Shown here: piece after piece, positions 14,250 to 27,500 of the stretch
How positions within the stretch are numbered: the stretch's first letter is position 1
Layout of the letters: every line of letters begins with the position of its first letter
Source: Macropodus opercularis
Taxonomy: Eukaryota > Chordata > Actinopteri > Anabantiformes > Osphronemidae
DNA length: 64,000 nt
NCBI GenBank assembly: GCA_030770545.1
Contig: JAUCMP010000026.1
Coordinates: forward strand, 6,676,501-6,740,500
Reading direction: 5' to 3'
Position numbers and translations under genes: made by a program
The notes under the pieces: generated by a model
The model's input: the letters and a program-made list of their open reading frames with translations, nothing else
The model's database searches: none
Told to the model about the DNA's origin: nothing

Positions 14250-14604
14250 ACCCCGATGATTGAATTAAAGCACAGTTCGCAGGCTGCAGCACGTTGCTCA
14301 GTGTGACTTTGCTCACCGATCGCCACCAACCTTGAAGCGCAGCATCCTCCCCTTTGCTGCGCTCCGATTGGTCGCTGCGAGCCTCCTCCGTCATCCCATT
14401 GGCCTCACCTGCGGTGTCCTCGCGCTGGAGTAGGTTGCATCACGTAGTGTCCAACAATCCAGTAATAACAAACAGCGGCGTTTGACAGCAGCATAGAAAA
14501 CATCAGATTCGCTCCAGTCTGTCTGGTTAAACACGCAGGCGATAATCCAGGGTTTTGTCCGCTTGCGATGGGTTATTACGGCCGCGTTCACTGACGGCGG
14601 TGAG
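14250..14604 (+). promoter_or_regulatory. rcan3: RCAN3 distal promoter and candidate noncoding first exon
   Basis: A CpG-rich stretch with two inverted CCAAT boxes (ATTGG near 14366 and 14398). It runs into a strong splice donor, TGAG|GTGAGT, at 14604. The first coding exon at 15539 has an acceptor just upstream (CTGCAG ending at 15519), so an untranslated exon ending at 14604 is the natural upstream partner. A perfect CRE, TGACGTCA, lies 3' of the donor at 14861-14868. The transcription start is not determined. Confidence 0.5.
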
Positions 14605-15538
14605 GTGAGTAATAACATTTGATTTAAAAGCTTTGAAAATGACATTAAATTGTAACTTCCAGCGTCTGAGCGCCGCCTGCGACTCTGCGCTAACTTTCCC
14701 CACCGTGTCACACCGAATAAACGTCTTATCTGTCCCTGGGAACAAGTGTGTCCACGTTAAAACCCGCTACTGTTCTAATAAACCTGTTTTTTTTGTTGTT
14801 GCTTAAGCTCTTTACGTAATATGTGCAGGGGTTTCCTTGGAGTACACGCAATGCAAACGCTGACGTCACGATCCTCTGTGGCCATTTGAAGTGTAGACAT
14901 GTGATGTCATGCTGTCACTGGCGTCTAGCTGTGCTCCCCTTTGGCTGATATTAAATTGAAGAACACGGGTTTGGGCTTTGAAACCACTCCCACGCGTTAT
15001 TTATCCCAGATCTCTGAGAATCGTTTCACTGAAGTTGTGATTGCGATTTAAATAAAGATTATAATTGAATAGCTATGTGGCACTAGATGGCGCTCTAACC
15101 CATGTACAATGCTGGTGCGAAGACAGCGTGTAATTTTCTTGTTTGATCTTTTATTTTTAACATTTGCCTTCTTGTATCTATACATTGTATCTATATATCA
15201 TAGATTAGTGTTATTTAGATTTACATGTGTCACATTCTTTTACGTCCTTGTTTGACTGTGAAGTTAACGCCATTGGATTTTGGAGTTTTTGTTGGAGAAC
15301 AACACAGGTCACCGTATTTTAAAACCCCCTACCCTCTTGTCACATTTCCTTCTCTCTCTTTCTCTTTTCCTCTTTGTTTATCATCTATCTTTTCTACAGC
15401 CTGTGCAGTACCATCACTGGTACTTCAGTGCAACCTGCTGCTCATCACATTATTCTGTATGCTTGTCTTTAAATGTCCCCAGTTTCCAGCCTCTGTGGTC
15501 TCTGTCTGCCTGTCTGCAGCCTCCTGAACGGCGTCAAC

Positions 15539-18500
15539 ATGCTGCGAGAGAGCTCCAAGGCGTGGAGCAATGGCTCAGAGGCCTACAGCAGTGATCCTGA
15601 GGAAGACGAGGAAGAGGAGGAGGAGGACATGGTGTTTGGGGAGAACGATCAGGAAGCCGTTGCGGAGGAGATGATGGATCTGAGTGACCTCCCCACAGCA
15701 CTTTTTGCATGCAGTGTCCATGAGGCTGTATTCGAAGGCGGCCCACACAGGGTGAGATGGAGCAAAGCCACTTTGTTGGTCGTGTTTTGTCTATATACAA
15801 TGTGTGTGTGTTTGAAACATCCGCCTGAATGTCTCAGCACATCCAAGATTCAAAGCCCAGCAACATGTGCATGGCGTCATCCCCAGCTTTTGCTCCTGTC
15901 TGTTGAAGTCCAGTCACGGCCTCACGCTGCGCTGCTGATTGCTCAACTGTGCAGAGACACACACACACACACACTCACCTGATGCTGTTATTTGTTTGCC
16001 AGGGAACATGAATGCGGGGCAGCATATTAAAGAAGGACTTGAACAGAGTGTGGTAATCTGTACGTTCCAATGCATCATTTAATCATCAACACGTGCAGCA
16101 GTGTGCACATCCGTAGATGCACATACAGACATGTTGCAGACACACTGTAAAGGAAGACAAAACACTTTTCTGGCCCTGTGATTCAGTTATACTATGTGAC
16201 CATGCCTGCATCCTTCCAGCTGGTAGGTGTCAAATCTATAACTATACTTTATTCCCCTTCTGTTCTCCTTCTGTGTAACGTTTATCCTTGTAGGTAAATG
16301 GAAGGCAGAGAGGCTAAATATGGCACAAGCACAAAATCCCTTTAAATGAATCACTCCTGCATTGTGAGCTTGCTGTTTGTACACCCGTTTACTCCCCCCC
16401 CCCCACCCTTCCCTTCTCGTTTTGCCTCCTCACTTCATTACGATTCACACTCCGTCTTTTAAGTGGAAATGCCACCCACACATCCTTCAGTAAGAGCATG
16501 TCAATAGATTGTTCTCCATATGATTCAGTTAAATGAGCCAGGCCAAAAATAGAACTTCTGACATTTTTTTTTTTTACTTTGAAAACAAGGAAGAAATGAG
16601 GTCAGAACACATATATGTACACATACACAGTGTATGAAACAGGTTGCTTGTGTGTTTTCAAAGCATGAACAGGGCAAACAGGGACTTTGTAAGGTTGTTT
16701 TTGTCTCGCGGCAGTGTGTCACATGCATATATACACACTCAGCCACAGTCTGTAACTATTCTAAAATTATGAAATTTTTGCCATTTCCCAAAACTTGACA
16801 CCTCTAAACTCAGTGACTACATCCTCCGTGAAGAACAGGGACACAGCAACCTACATTTTTGTGTCTTTGGGCTCTTGGCTGTCTCCCAGCGTTGACGTTA
16901 CCTTCTGTGTGTGTTCTCATAAGCCTGCATAGCAGAGCATGGGCTGCTTCAATAATCATACTGTGCACTTTTAGACTTGGGAGGGAGGGGCAGAGCGAGA
17001 GAGAGAGAGAGAGAGACATGTGGCTCCATATTTATAAGATGTTCTTAACAGGCTGTAAAAGCCTTTCCCTTTCTTCTGCATTAGTGAAAGGAAAGTGGCA
17101 CACTGTTTTTATTAGTTGCAGCATTTTGTCCCCTTGACCAGCTTTTAAGTAAAATGGAGAGATGCTTCTGTCTCTTTAACAAATCAGGCCAATGAAATGA
17201 CAGTGTTTTGTTGTTAATTCACTAATTAACATAAATTCTCATGGTTTCAACAATAACAGTATCAATCGACTCAAGTTTGTCAGTATTACCTTTGTAATTA
17301 TTAATCAGATTTTTGGAGGTGTCGTTCTCCATCTTGACGCAAGGTCCAGTATCAGATTGCTACTATTTCACACCAAATCAAAAAATGAAGAAGGTCACTA
17401 TTCTGCCAAAAATGAACGATACTGCAAAAAGACACACAGGTGAACAGTCAGCAGCTGTAGACAGGGTGGCTTTTTATTTTGACATGATTCGCTATCAGCG
17501 CCCACAGAAAACAAGTGTGTACATGTAGTGAAGGAGTCAGAGACAGAGGGGCATGCGGGCAAAGTGCATTCAGTGCTTGTCAAGAGAAAGGTCAGAGAAA
17601 CCATTATAGGTCGTCGCTCATGGTATTCAGTGCATCAGGCCTGATAGGAAAGGAGCGATGCTTTCATTGCTGTTCCTGATGCTGTCAGACTGAAATGCAC
17701 TCAATTTATATCAATTCATAATGAAGATGAAGAGTCTTTGCGGATTAAAATTCCCAATTATTATGACCGCATGCACCTGGAAGGACATGGACCAGGACCT
17801 TGTTTTTAGTCTTGTGACAATTCATCACAGAGGTGTCTGGGACTTCCTTGGACTTAATCACAGGGGTTTGAGTAAAAAAAAAACAGTGATTTAGTCTTAT
17901 CTAAAATCTCCAAGACAAGTATGCCAAAAGTAAAGGTCTCTTAATTTGAAAAATGATTGCATGAGACTTTTTGAGCGTTGTCTTGTGTTCTGTTGCAAAG
18001 TGAGCAGGACACACTGCTTGAACTTTTCAAAGCCCTGTACTGCACATTTTGGTCTGGATTTCTAGTTTCACTGTGCAGCTGTGCCTTTTCCCCAGATATA
18101 CACTTTTTCAGACTATTTTATTATTGAATTATTCAGGCTAACTAGGACACAAATTTCGGAAAAGTTTATAAGCACAACTGTTGCAGCGGCCGCTGTTTAT
18201 TCCCAAGGTGTTCCCCTTAGCCATGCATTAGCAGTGTGACAGTAATGGAGAACTGTAAGAATGTGAACCGCTGAACTGGTGGACCTATACTGTCCTACTT
18301 TACACTAATGCATTGGATAGTGTCAAGTGGAGCGAAACCCATCAGGACGCAAAGATAGCATGACTGAGAATGTAAAAGCCGAGATGGGCAGAGAGTGGGA
18401 GCATGTACGTGTGTGTGTTGTATGTGCAAACAAAACACAGTGGTCATGTGTACGCGTGATAGCGATATGTTTGCATGTGTCAGAGTCTATTTTTGGGTGC

Positions 18501-21500
18501 TGCTCTTGGGTGGGGGGGCGTTGGGTGAACGTGAGGGAGTGGGTGGTTGGCAGGCTGAAGGTCAGACATGGTGCAGTGCAGAGCGAGCGAGTGCCGCTGG
18601 CCCCCTGCTCCTGCTGCGGCCTGGATGTTATTCTGGTGCACTGACCGGGGTTGTCTCACCGACACGCTTTCCTTGTTTCGTCTTCATATAACAGAAAGCA
18701 GACATAAGAGAAGCAAAGCTAAGTAACCACAATAGCTATTATAGTTATTCCCTTCGACATGCTGCAGTAGGAGGAGCACGGACGAGAATAGTGAAATAAA
18801 TAATGGTGTAAATCCTTTTAGCTATTTGGTGGTTGGACCGAGTGAAATAGTTCAGACATATTTTCAGTGTCATTAACTGTGTTGTTTCATTTACTTGCTG
18901 TGAAAAAGCCTAGTTCCCAGTGACCTGTCTGGACCTGTCTTTAAGCTTCTTCATTTGAATAAAATGCCACATACTGAAGCTAATGGTAAATGAAGTAATT
19001 GATTCATATGATGTGAACCTCTGGGAGAAGCAGGTTATTTAAAGCATCGCATGGAGCTCTCCTCACTCCTGTTGGCATTTCCTCTGACAAATGTGCGCCA
19101 TTAATTGCAGCCCTACTTTCTTGTGTAATTCTTTTTTGCTCTTGTTTGCAAGAAAAAACACTTTGCCACAAAAAGTACGTTATCGTCTGTTATTTATTTT
19201 CTCTCTTATGAATATTCTGCAAGGAGGCTTATGCCTGGGTTTTTGATATCTGGAACATATCTCTAAAGCACATTAGTGTGATTAAATTAACTGGTGATTT
19301 TGAAATATCACTTCACACAGCTAATCAAAAACAGTTACATAAGCGCATGATGTCATGCTGTATTTAAAGACTAACATCGTTACGGATTCATAATGATGTA
19401 ATAGTTTTAATACACAGCTTTTTCTTACGTTGACACCGCTCACCTTCAGCAAGCTTCAGAGAAGTTAATGTTTGCTTGATGTGCGTATGGCTGCTCTGAT
19501 AAAAATGACAGCTCGTCACCCACAGACCCGCCCTCCCCAACACACGGGATGATTATGAAACTGCAAGATTTAGGATGCTGCCTTTTTATTGTTGTGAGCT
19601 GTGCTCTAGTGTTTCTATTTAAATCAAGATTATTTTCTGGTTCAATCAGTCTAAAAAAAGAGCCGTTCTGCGGCACTATCAAGAATAGCAATTCTAAACA
19701 CAACAACACAGCGTGATTATTTAAGCGATGTATAAATGGGCGACTTATGAATTGAGGCGTTACTGCAATCACGCAGTCCATAAAATAGAAAAATGTTCTG
19801 CAGATGATTGCTTTAAGGCATGAATGTGTAACATTAAGGAGCTAAAATTAAAATCATAGGCAAAAGGCATTTAGTTAAGATGATTCTGATAGGTTTATGA
19901 AAAATAATCCTTTGTCTAACTGTCAAGTTCAGTCCTGCTTATTTCTTTATTTTTTTGGCTATTATTCGAATCTTGTTTACATGTTAATGTTTTTTGGCAC
20001 TTGACTCTGCAAAGCCTGCCCCCCTGTGAGGCTGAGACCAGCATTCAAATCAATTTCTGCCGGTTGTCACTTACACAAGAAGGACTATTGACTGCCTATT
20101 GCTGTTGATTGTTGTCTCTGGTCTTGTTTTTCGCTGCTGATACTTCACTGTGGCAAAGGAAAAACTGTTTACTCTGCTTCTTCTCCTGTTTATATTTCAA
20201 TTGATAGTTTTGTCGCTTTGTTTTTTGACGTATACCCAAATTAACACCTGTTTTCTTTGCATTGTACGGACCGTGCTCATCTTCAGGTTTTCATCACACT
20301 GCTCATCACTCATCACCGCTGCCATGTGCATCTCACAGTTTTGAAATTCTGCAAGAATAAGCAACCCCTGCTGTCGTTCCCCGTCCTTTTTACCCTTCTC
20401 AGAAAATAGCACCCACTTCCCAGAGCACTGTTTGTCTTCCAGTGTTCCTTCCAGGTCCTTTCCTGCCTGTGTGTGTGGGTGTGTGGTGGGCTTATTCTAG
20501 CAGCAGCAGTGCCTGCATACAGGTCAGAGGCTGCCTAACCCATCCAAACATTTGACCTGATTTTAAAGCAAAGCATTTCGTGGAAGCGTCAGCACGTGTT
20601 CGTCTGTGCTTCCTCACTGTGTCCCCCTCCTCACCCTCTGTCCCGCTCACACAGCTAACGTATAAGGCAGCTCATCTCTCCGGCATTTTAACCCAGTCCA
20701 AAAGCTTTGCCGCTGAACAGCTGTTTGTGGTCCACCACATGTGGGCTATGAACTAAACCCCCATTATTCAGTCTGTTTGTATTGATGCATACATAAAATT
20801 AGCTTAAAACATATTTGCTTTATTATTCAGCTAATTAAGGTCCACTATGCTGTGCTAGTTTTGCCTCAAGCACTTACTTACTGTTAAGGACTAATGTGTT
20901 CACTTGTTTTCTATTCTTGGGATACTGAGGGCATTACTTTAAGTTTTTCATATCTAATAGATAATCTTGAGATTGCTCAAATTATAATCTAGTCTGTTAA
21001 TCACATTTTCTGTATTTAGTTTAGTCCCTAACTGCAGTTGATTTGTCCATGTATAGAAAATAGTTCAAAACAAAGACATTTAATAATATTAGATATGAAG
21101 TACAGTATATCACCTTCTTGCATTTGTGCCCCATCAACTCCCAATATGAGAAGAGTGCACACAATAGACCAAATTTCAAAGTTGCAGTAAACAAGTTTGG
21201 GCAGAAGAGTTTCTAAAGCCCCTGTGATAACAGCCTCATTTTCTCTTAATTAGGAGAAATTAGTTACAGTTAGAGTTGCCTGCTGGGAGTTGTCTGTCAC
21301 AATTTATTAAAACTATTGCCAGAAGTCATGTAAAACTCCATCAACAGTTTTCCAGCGCTGCAGCATCCTCCCTCACGTTTGTCTGTCAGCTCGTCTGCTG
21401 AACCTAAACCTCTGGATAAAACAACTTCAGGCTTTGAATGAGTGTTGATGGGGTCTACGTGTGTTTGTCGTTTACAGTCGATGGCTGCTGCCTGCCTGTT

Positions 21501-24500
21501 CTCAGGTACTCCCCCTGTCCTCCTCACCTGTCAGCGCTCGTCTCTGTCTCTGTCTCTCCGGATCTCTTTTTATTTTCACTTAGCTGCTCACTACTTTTAT
21601 TCGCTGCCTCTCTGGGCTTCTCTGTTCTCGCCGCTCTTTCTCACCTGTACCCTGTAGTTCTTTCTCTCTGCCCTGTAGATACACTTTTATCCTCCCTTCC
21701 CTCTGTCTCCCTCTGGCTCTCTGTGCTTGTACTAGGCTGCTTTCTTTATAAATAGCTTGGCCTAGATTACAGCAGCTGCATTGGCGCTGGCACCTCTGGG
21801 TGGCTTGGCTGGGCCAAGTGAGGTAGCCTGGTATAACAAGAGGTTGGCAGCGAAGAGATGTTGTGTGTATGTGTGTGTATATATGCGTGTGTGTGTGCTG
21901 CGTGAAGATCATGGGGATATTTTATATAGCCTACAGTATCTGCATTTCTGCAGTGGCCGTGCTCTGGAGCTTCCTGTGACATCATTATTATTTTCATTCC
22001 ACTGATGTCACATACACATGCACAGACAAATATCTCTTTGCTTTTCAGTTTAGGGTGGATTTTCAGAACGAGTGTTTCTGAAGGTGCGTCCATGAATGAG
22101 TTCAGCTTCAGCATTGCGATGAGACCCAGCATATTTGTATTTGTATTACCACGCTGTTTGTGACGGCCTTCGTTTATTTACGCTCGTGTGTCTGTATTGT
22201 TTGGTTTGAGTGTGCAGCCATGCGTTAACGTTACAGCATGAAACACACGAAGCGGACGCACGTCAGCCCGCGATGATGATCCACTGCCCTGGTTTTCTCG
22301 CTGCTGCTCCTCTGCAGAGCTCTACTACAGAATACAAATCCTGCTTGTCAGTGAGTCTGACACATCTCACCCTTTGAGCATCTCTGCCTCCTCTTCTTCT
22401 CATCTTTTATCAAGTACATAATGCATTAGAGACCCTGCACAGTCCATCTAGATTTCTACCATTTAATTAACCAGAAGCATAATCTGTACATTTACAGTAT
22501 GTTGCATGCAGGTCGATTATTTGAATTAAGGATTTATTGCAACTATATTATATGGAAACAAATCCTACTTAAGCGGCACTAGGCAACAGTGGAGAGGAAC
22601 AAGCAGAGCCAGTCCCAGGGTGGGTGGCCATCTGCCTCGACCAGGTGGACTGGGTGGAAATAGAGAGAAGGCAGAAACAGTTAGTAGAGAAAAATGTATT
22701 GTTCAGGTGCGTTGGTAGTAGGAGCTAACGGGAAAAATGTGAAGGAGTAGCTGAGGAAGACGGGAGGTGGAGGCTGAGGAGGAGGAGCAGCGCTGCAGAA
22801 TAACGATAGACATGAGCAAAATCGCTTCATCATGCGCTACTTGGCAGCAGTGACAAAAAGATCAGTGAAGTACATCACAGTGCTTCAATAACCAAAACAA
22901 AAATGAATGTACATCCAACAACAACACTCTACAGCAGAGTTTTAAAGAAATTTCACCGCTTAACCATCACTTTAAATTATTACAACTAACTCCTAGTTGT
23001 GCCTGCTGAACACTGTGACTAGGTCCTACATGGACTAAATGTCATGTTAGGTACATGAAGGTTGGATTTGAGGTTCCTAGTCCAAACCCTCATATGCATC
23101 ACAAAGCAGCTGAACTTTCCAGACAGGGACACAGTGTATCTCTCGCACCTTCTATTGATATGAGGCTTTTCCATCAAAGCATAAATAAATAATCACAACC
23201 TTTGCTAAGTGAAAGCCTACATCAGATTTACGAAGGAACAGCAGCACCAGCACTAGTTATGAAATCTCACGGTGATGCATGAGGTCAGTTGGCAGGGTCC
23301 ATTTTGCAATGAGACCTGTTGGGCAGAGGCTCCTGCACTGCTTGCTCCTGTTAACATAAAAGAACAAAATAGCTTCCCTCTCAGGAGATGTTGTTCAGGT
23401 TAAGGCTGACACGTTACAGTGGCACTAACTGGGTGGTTGACTGATGTGGTCTGGTGGAGGCATGTCTCCCTCAGTGCCTACAGGCTACAGTCCTAGCAAT
23501 TATTATTATTATTATGAAACGGAGGGTGGGAGAAAGAGAGATGATAGGAGTGATGGAAAGAAGACATGGATTATTAGGATGTTATGTAATGGTTACATGC
23601 CTGTGGGAATTTATTTAAATGACTGGGCCACAGCTGAGAAACTTCATCATAATTACAAGACAGGGATCTGAGACTGCCGTGGTACAGAGTCATCATCTGC
23701 TTTATTATGAGTGAAAACGAGCCACGACACAGTACAGTTAATCTCCAGTAAACAAGTCAGCACTAAAAGCACATCAGGCGCATTGGAGCCTGTCCAGGAT
23801 CACAAAAGCATCTGCCCTGAAGACTCCATGGTCCAAATTAGGTGTCTGTTCATTTTCCGTGTCCATTAACCGCACAGGGAAACAAACGAGAAAACAGACG
23901 CAGTATGTTGTTGACCAGGCAGCAATTTAAGTTCGCGGGAGGTGGACACAAAAACCAAGACATGCGCTTGGTCCTTACCTGTTAGTATGAAGCAGCATCT
24001 GCTAGTTAACTAGTTAGAAGTAGAAGCATGTGCAAACAAAGCCTTTCAGGTGGTTTGGGATTGAGGTGCCACAATAGTTTACAGAATAAAGTAACTTGTA
24101 GAAAGGCCTGCAAAACCGACTAAATTAGCCTCCGCCCCTTTGACTGCTTCAGTGACCTCCTGTGAGGGTGTTAACTCACAAGTTGGCATGTACTTATATA
24201 TGACCTTATTATAGATATTAGCTTTTATGGTGCTTGAATTAGTTATGATTAGTATCACCTGTTATTTTGAGTTAAAGTAGGCCTGCTACATTTTCCTCCT
24301 GCAACTCTGTGAACGTAAACAAACACGGAAAAGCGGATCGAGCCGGACCGTGAATCCTGCAGTGCCCCCTGCGCGGTTCGCCGAGCGCTGTAGTGGCGTA
24401 AAACACGACGAACGTAGGATGGTAATGACGTCAATGTGGAGCCAGGAGGGAGGGAGGAGAGGGAGAGAGGAGAGGGAGAGAGTCTGTGCAGTTGCTGCAG

Positions 24501-27500
24501 CATCACCCTCAGCAGCGGGTCAGTGCAGTGAGGAATCCAGCAGCGACGCGCACAGCTGATCGAACCAGGAGCAGTCGCCTGGACTCAGCCTCGAGTCTGT
24601 GGAGGAAGAACTTTCCCTGCGAGGACGAGAAAGACTTTTACTTCATTTCGTTATTTCCCACCAAATAAGAAAGGGAATGCCATCGATAAATATGAAACTG
24701 GAGATGGTGACCATCATCGCCTGCGAAGTAGACATCGAGGTGTTTACGTCAGATAAAATGCAGGTACGCGGTTTTCTTTTCCCACCAAAATCACTTGGTT
24801 TTGCCCTTGTGGTGTGACGGTGCAGCAGTTTGCTGGGGACCGACGGGCTGCGCGCTGGCCTGTACCACTCTATGCATATGTTGGTGACGTTAAATGCATC
24901 GCTCACGCGGAGGATTTTTATCAATGGGAGCCGAAGCTCGCCAAGACGCGCGGGGCGAGACGCGCGCGTGGCTCCGTCCCTGGCGCTGGATGAATTGCAG
25001 AAATGGCCGGACGTGACAAAGATGGGACTCGGTGAATGCGCTGAGCGTGGCGTCATGGTGTGAGCTGTTTAGCGGCGTGATCTTGGGGATGGTGCGGAAA
25101 CGTAATAGGAGGGTTCGCCTTCGCCTTTGCAGTCATGCAGGGGAACAAGTGAGGCAGTTTTAGGCGCAGTCGTGGACGGGTCCTCTTCTCCCGCCTGTCT
25201 TCATCCCAGCAGCATTGCAGGTGCAGGAGGTCAGATGTGAGACTGACAAAACAAATCGTGGCATATGTCAGAGAGAATATCTACTCACGTCATATTAATA
25301 CTAAAAATCCAGTGTATAAATAATTCATCCATAATCTTGGGAGCAGTTGTTATTAATGCCACTGGGGAAATGCTGCCGTATTACTAGTCTTTCCCACGCT
25401 AATATTAAATCAAATATCAACTTGACTCTGAGCACAGTCAGCTGCCTATGGAGTCAGTATTGACCAACCAAAACACTCCCTGAAGACATGTTTTATTCAC
25501 GTGTCCTGAGGCTGGGTGCAGGTATCTGATACGCTGCCGGTCAGTCACAGAGGTGGGAAGCAGTCGCAATTAAAGGTGTTCAAAGTGAGCCTCGGGGCCC
25601 CACCTTTGGCTCTGCAGCTTTAAGGGCCACACAGATGGTCTGCTGATGCTTCACTCACCCACTGAACCCTTTGGCTGCTCCATGTCAGAATATATTCCCT
25701 CACCTGCCGGCTGCATGTCTGCTTGTCTGATTTGACTCATCATCAAAGTGGCGGAAAGAAATGCAGGAACGAGGGAGAAGCTAAACCCGAGCTTGGCTCA
25801 GCTCAGGAGTCTGAAACTACTTGGACAACCTTTGGCTTTGTGGACACATTTACATATTCGTCCACACAGGCAGAGTGGGTGCGTGAATATTTGGTGCTAC
25901 CTGCTCCTTAGTGCTGATGTGCTCCGGTGTTTGTGCCTGAATTGAGTTGTTTCTTACAGCTAAAATCAGCACTCACCCCACCCTCATCATCCCCACAGCA
26001 CCTTTGTCAGCTGTATTTTTACTCCACCCGCCCGGGGAAGGAGTGCATTAAAAGAAATGTCTCGCATCTCATGGGTGCACACGTCTGTAGTCTACCAAAG
26101 AAAATGCTGCACATATGAAACACACACAGTGCGTGTGAGCCTCTGACCCACCCTGTGGTCTGCATTCCCCCAGTGAGCCACACAGCTGCTGTGTTTGCTC
26201 CACACTCTCATTACACCTTCTAACCACTGCAGAGCAGCCAAGGTGAAAGACACCAGTGTGTCAGCATGTGGTTGTTGTGTAATTACAGGATGACAGTCAT
26301 CCTCAAGATTTCCTAGAGACTGTGGGTGCAATGTGAAAACTAAGGCGTTGTTTGTGAGGGGAAAGTGATAATAGTCCAGGTCTGGCTTATTATCAGTGTT
26401 TCTGTTTCTGTTTCAGTTGAGACGGGCTCGATACAGGACAGTCCTTCACTAAAGCAGACTCTTATCAGGCCACCTCTCCCAGGCTCACCCAAAGAAGAGG
26501 GTGTCTGTGCACAATTAAAAGAGCAGACAGTTGGCGGATTCGCGAATAACACAAAGAACACGACTAATCCGGGTTTCTGGCACACAGGGAGCAATGGAGA
26601 GAGTGTGTGTGTGTGGGGGTGCAGATTAAAGCAGAGCACGTGGGGAACGTGTTTTTGTATTATCACTCAACAAGATCTGAGGCTGGTGTTTTCATTAATA
26701 CCTCTGAATCTGAAGATGAGAAACAATAATCAGTCCTGTATCACGGCGAAGCAGTTTGAGTAAACTAATATCGGGACGGCTGCTATTTGTAGACACAGAA
26801 AGATTAGGCAGCAGTTGTGGCCCTTGAATGAGAGACGCGAAGAGAATAAAAGAGCAGTGGGTTATTAGCTTTGTGAATGGCTTGCCCACACCTTGGCTCC
26901 TTCCTTTCTTACATCACGAACAAGCCAAACGGAGACGCGATGTACAGCTCGGGTTGTATTTATAATATTGGCAGCGACTGGGCTTCTGCAGGCTCTTATT
27001 TTGAAGTGCTGTGGTTGAATTTCGGAGGAGACAAAGGGCTATTGTTGCACGGAGAGCCGTGGGTTGGCGGCAGACGCTGCAGCGTGCGTTGTGTTCGTCA
27101 CAACACTATTATTACCTGGAAGAGCATCAGCAGATGACAGGACACATAGTGAAGGTCACAGCGTATTGGCAGGTGACTGTATTACCGAGCGCAGACTGTG
27201 ATGTCAGCCTTAACAGTAACCTCGCCCACTTCATTTAACGATGCCAGCTACATATAATTCATATAATTATTCCCCAGTTTGATGCTTCTCAAGTTATTTG
27301 CTGCTTTTTCTGTGTAAATAATTAATCAGCCTGTCTGCTCTTTCTTCTCATAAGTGCCTCTCTGGCTCCATTGTATCACTGAATGAAATGACGCTTTAAT
27401 TTTAATGAGGAAGCATTCAACACGTCTAGGTTTCGGGTAAAAGCAGCATTTGACTTTATATTTATAGAGCTACATTTCAGGAAACAATAGATGATGTCTG

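Larger units (their letters stand above)
15752..24300 (+). other. RCAN3 intron between alternative first exons
   Basis: No additional exon, RNA gene or recognised transposon is seen. It holds microsatellites (AC at 15957, GA at 16997, TG/TA at 21861, ATT at 23499), a C-run near 16397 and AT-rich DNA with homeodomain-like TAAT cores. A modest CpG-rich block near 18580-18640 (including CGAGCGAGTGCCG) is not linked to an exon. Confidence 0.55.

Noticed and set aside
15473..15982. 169-codon frame around RCAN3 exon 1a, starting before the ATG at 15539
   Set aside because: Its first part precedes the acceptor at 15519 and its last part runs past the donor at 15752; only 15539-15751 matches RCAN3.
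24599..24676. Upstream extension of the RCAN3 exon 1b frame
   Set aside because: The only upstream initiator is a GTG; the first ATG, at 24677, gives a start that aligns with RCAN2.
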